14,668 nucleotides of DNA from JBCBJZ01 sp038522635 (GTDB taxonomy: Bacteria; Pseudomonadota; Alphaproteobacteria; Rhizobiales; Hyphomicrobiaceae), in the NCBI GenBank assembly GCA_038522635.1, contig JBCBJZ010000096.1, positions 1 to 14,668 on the forward strand, read 5' to 3'. A model generated the notes under the pieces. That model had not been told where the DNA came from, made no database searches, and was given only the letters and a program-made list of their open reading frames with translations. Numbering within the stretch: position 1 is the first letter of the stretch; the number at the start of each line of letters is the position of its first letter. Below are positions 14,592 through 14,668 of the stretch, one piece after another. Both the position numbers and the translations under genes were made by a program.

Positions 14592-14668
14592 CTAGAGCAA
14601 CGGGCGCAAAGTGCGAATCACCTGCTCAAACACTGAGGCCTTGCCTTTGCGCCCAAAGTTGCTCTGCA
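14592..14668 (-). CDS. possible C-terminal end of an unidentified minus-strand protein
   Basis: Reading the minus strand from 14666 gives 24 codons (starting QSNFGRKGKASVFEQVIR and ending in TLRPLL) before TAG at 14594-14592. Codon choice (CGC, TTG, GCC, CTC) matches neighbouring genes and the peptide looks like an amphipathic C-terminal helix. If real, it lies 234 bases upstream of, and co-directional with, the MFS gene. It is too short to assign to a family, and the same bases form an inverted repeat, so the open frame could be coincidence. Confidence 0.35.
   Translation of the reverse strand, partial: QSNFGRKGKASVFEQVIRTLRPLL
14594..14665. repeat. imperfect inverted repeat with 18 paired bases
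   Basis: AGAGCAAC followed by GGGCGCAAAG (14594-14611) is mirrored by CTTTGCGCCC and GTTGCTCT (14645-14665), with three unpaired bases (AAA) in the second arm and a 33-base loop. No T-run follows on either strand. It overlaps the possible gene end described above, whose TAG ends at the left edge. It could be a gene-end structure or a repeat element; nothing in the sequence decides. Confidence 0.6.

Larger units (their letters stand above)
14358..14668. other. gene-poor edge region upstream of the MFS gene
   Basis: This 311-base stretch contains the leader of the minus-strand MFS gene (ribosome site at 14366-14370), a 13-base match to the upstream hairpin repeats (14485-14497), an imperfect inverted repeat (14594-14665), and probably the last codons of another minus-strand gene at the window edge. 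No convincing promoter or RNA gene was recognised. Confidence 0.6.

Overview
The window is GC-rich, densely packed chromosomal DNA from an alphaproteobacterium, most likely one of the Hyphomicrobiales. The evidence is the exact alphaproteobacterial LexA operator form (GAAC-N7-GAAC), an imuA-imuB-dnaE2 mutagenesis cassette, a ThiO of the alphaproteobacterial type, and intergenic palindromic repeats like those common in Rhizobiales-type genomes. Genus and species cannot be fixed from the sequence alone.

Layout: (1) 2-1798, 5'-truncated DsbD/ScsB-type membrane thiol:disulfide reductase, followed at 1914-2555 by a secreted thioredoxin-fold redoxin; together an envelope redox pair. (2) 2556-2875, a 320-base intergenic block with two tandem 62-bp hairpin repeats, a third divergent hairpin, a rho-independent terminator and a LexA-controlled promoter. 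(3) 2876-9933, the SOS mutasome: imuA (RecA/SulA-like), imuB (inactive Y-family polymerase homologue, adaptor) and dnaE2 (error-prone replicative-type polymerase). (4) 9930-11783, gamma-glutamyltransferase starting inside the end of dnaE2, then 11847-12872, a ThiO-type glycine oxidase; both continue in the same direction and may be read through from the SOS promoter. (5) 13038-14357 on the minus strand, a stand-alone MFS protein of the LplT/Aas family. (6) 14358-14668, a gene-poor edge with an inverted repeat and probably the last codons of another minus-strand gene.

Most of the content is recognisable. The least ordinary part is the mutasome. All three proteins carry long low-complexity insertions compared with the usual family members. 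The conserved end of ImuA lies in a different reading frame from its body, so imuA and imuB appear joined in one long open frame although the protein evidence favours two overlapping genes with a frame break in imuA. The LexA operator covers the -10 element and ends three bases before the first imuA ATG, implying a nearly leaderless transcript. I do not see a wholly new biological system here.
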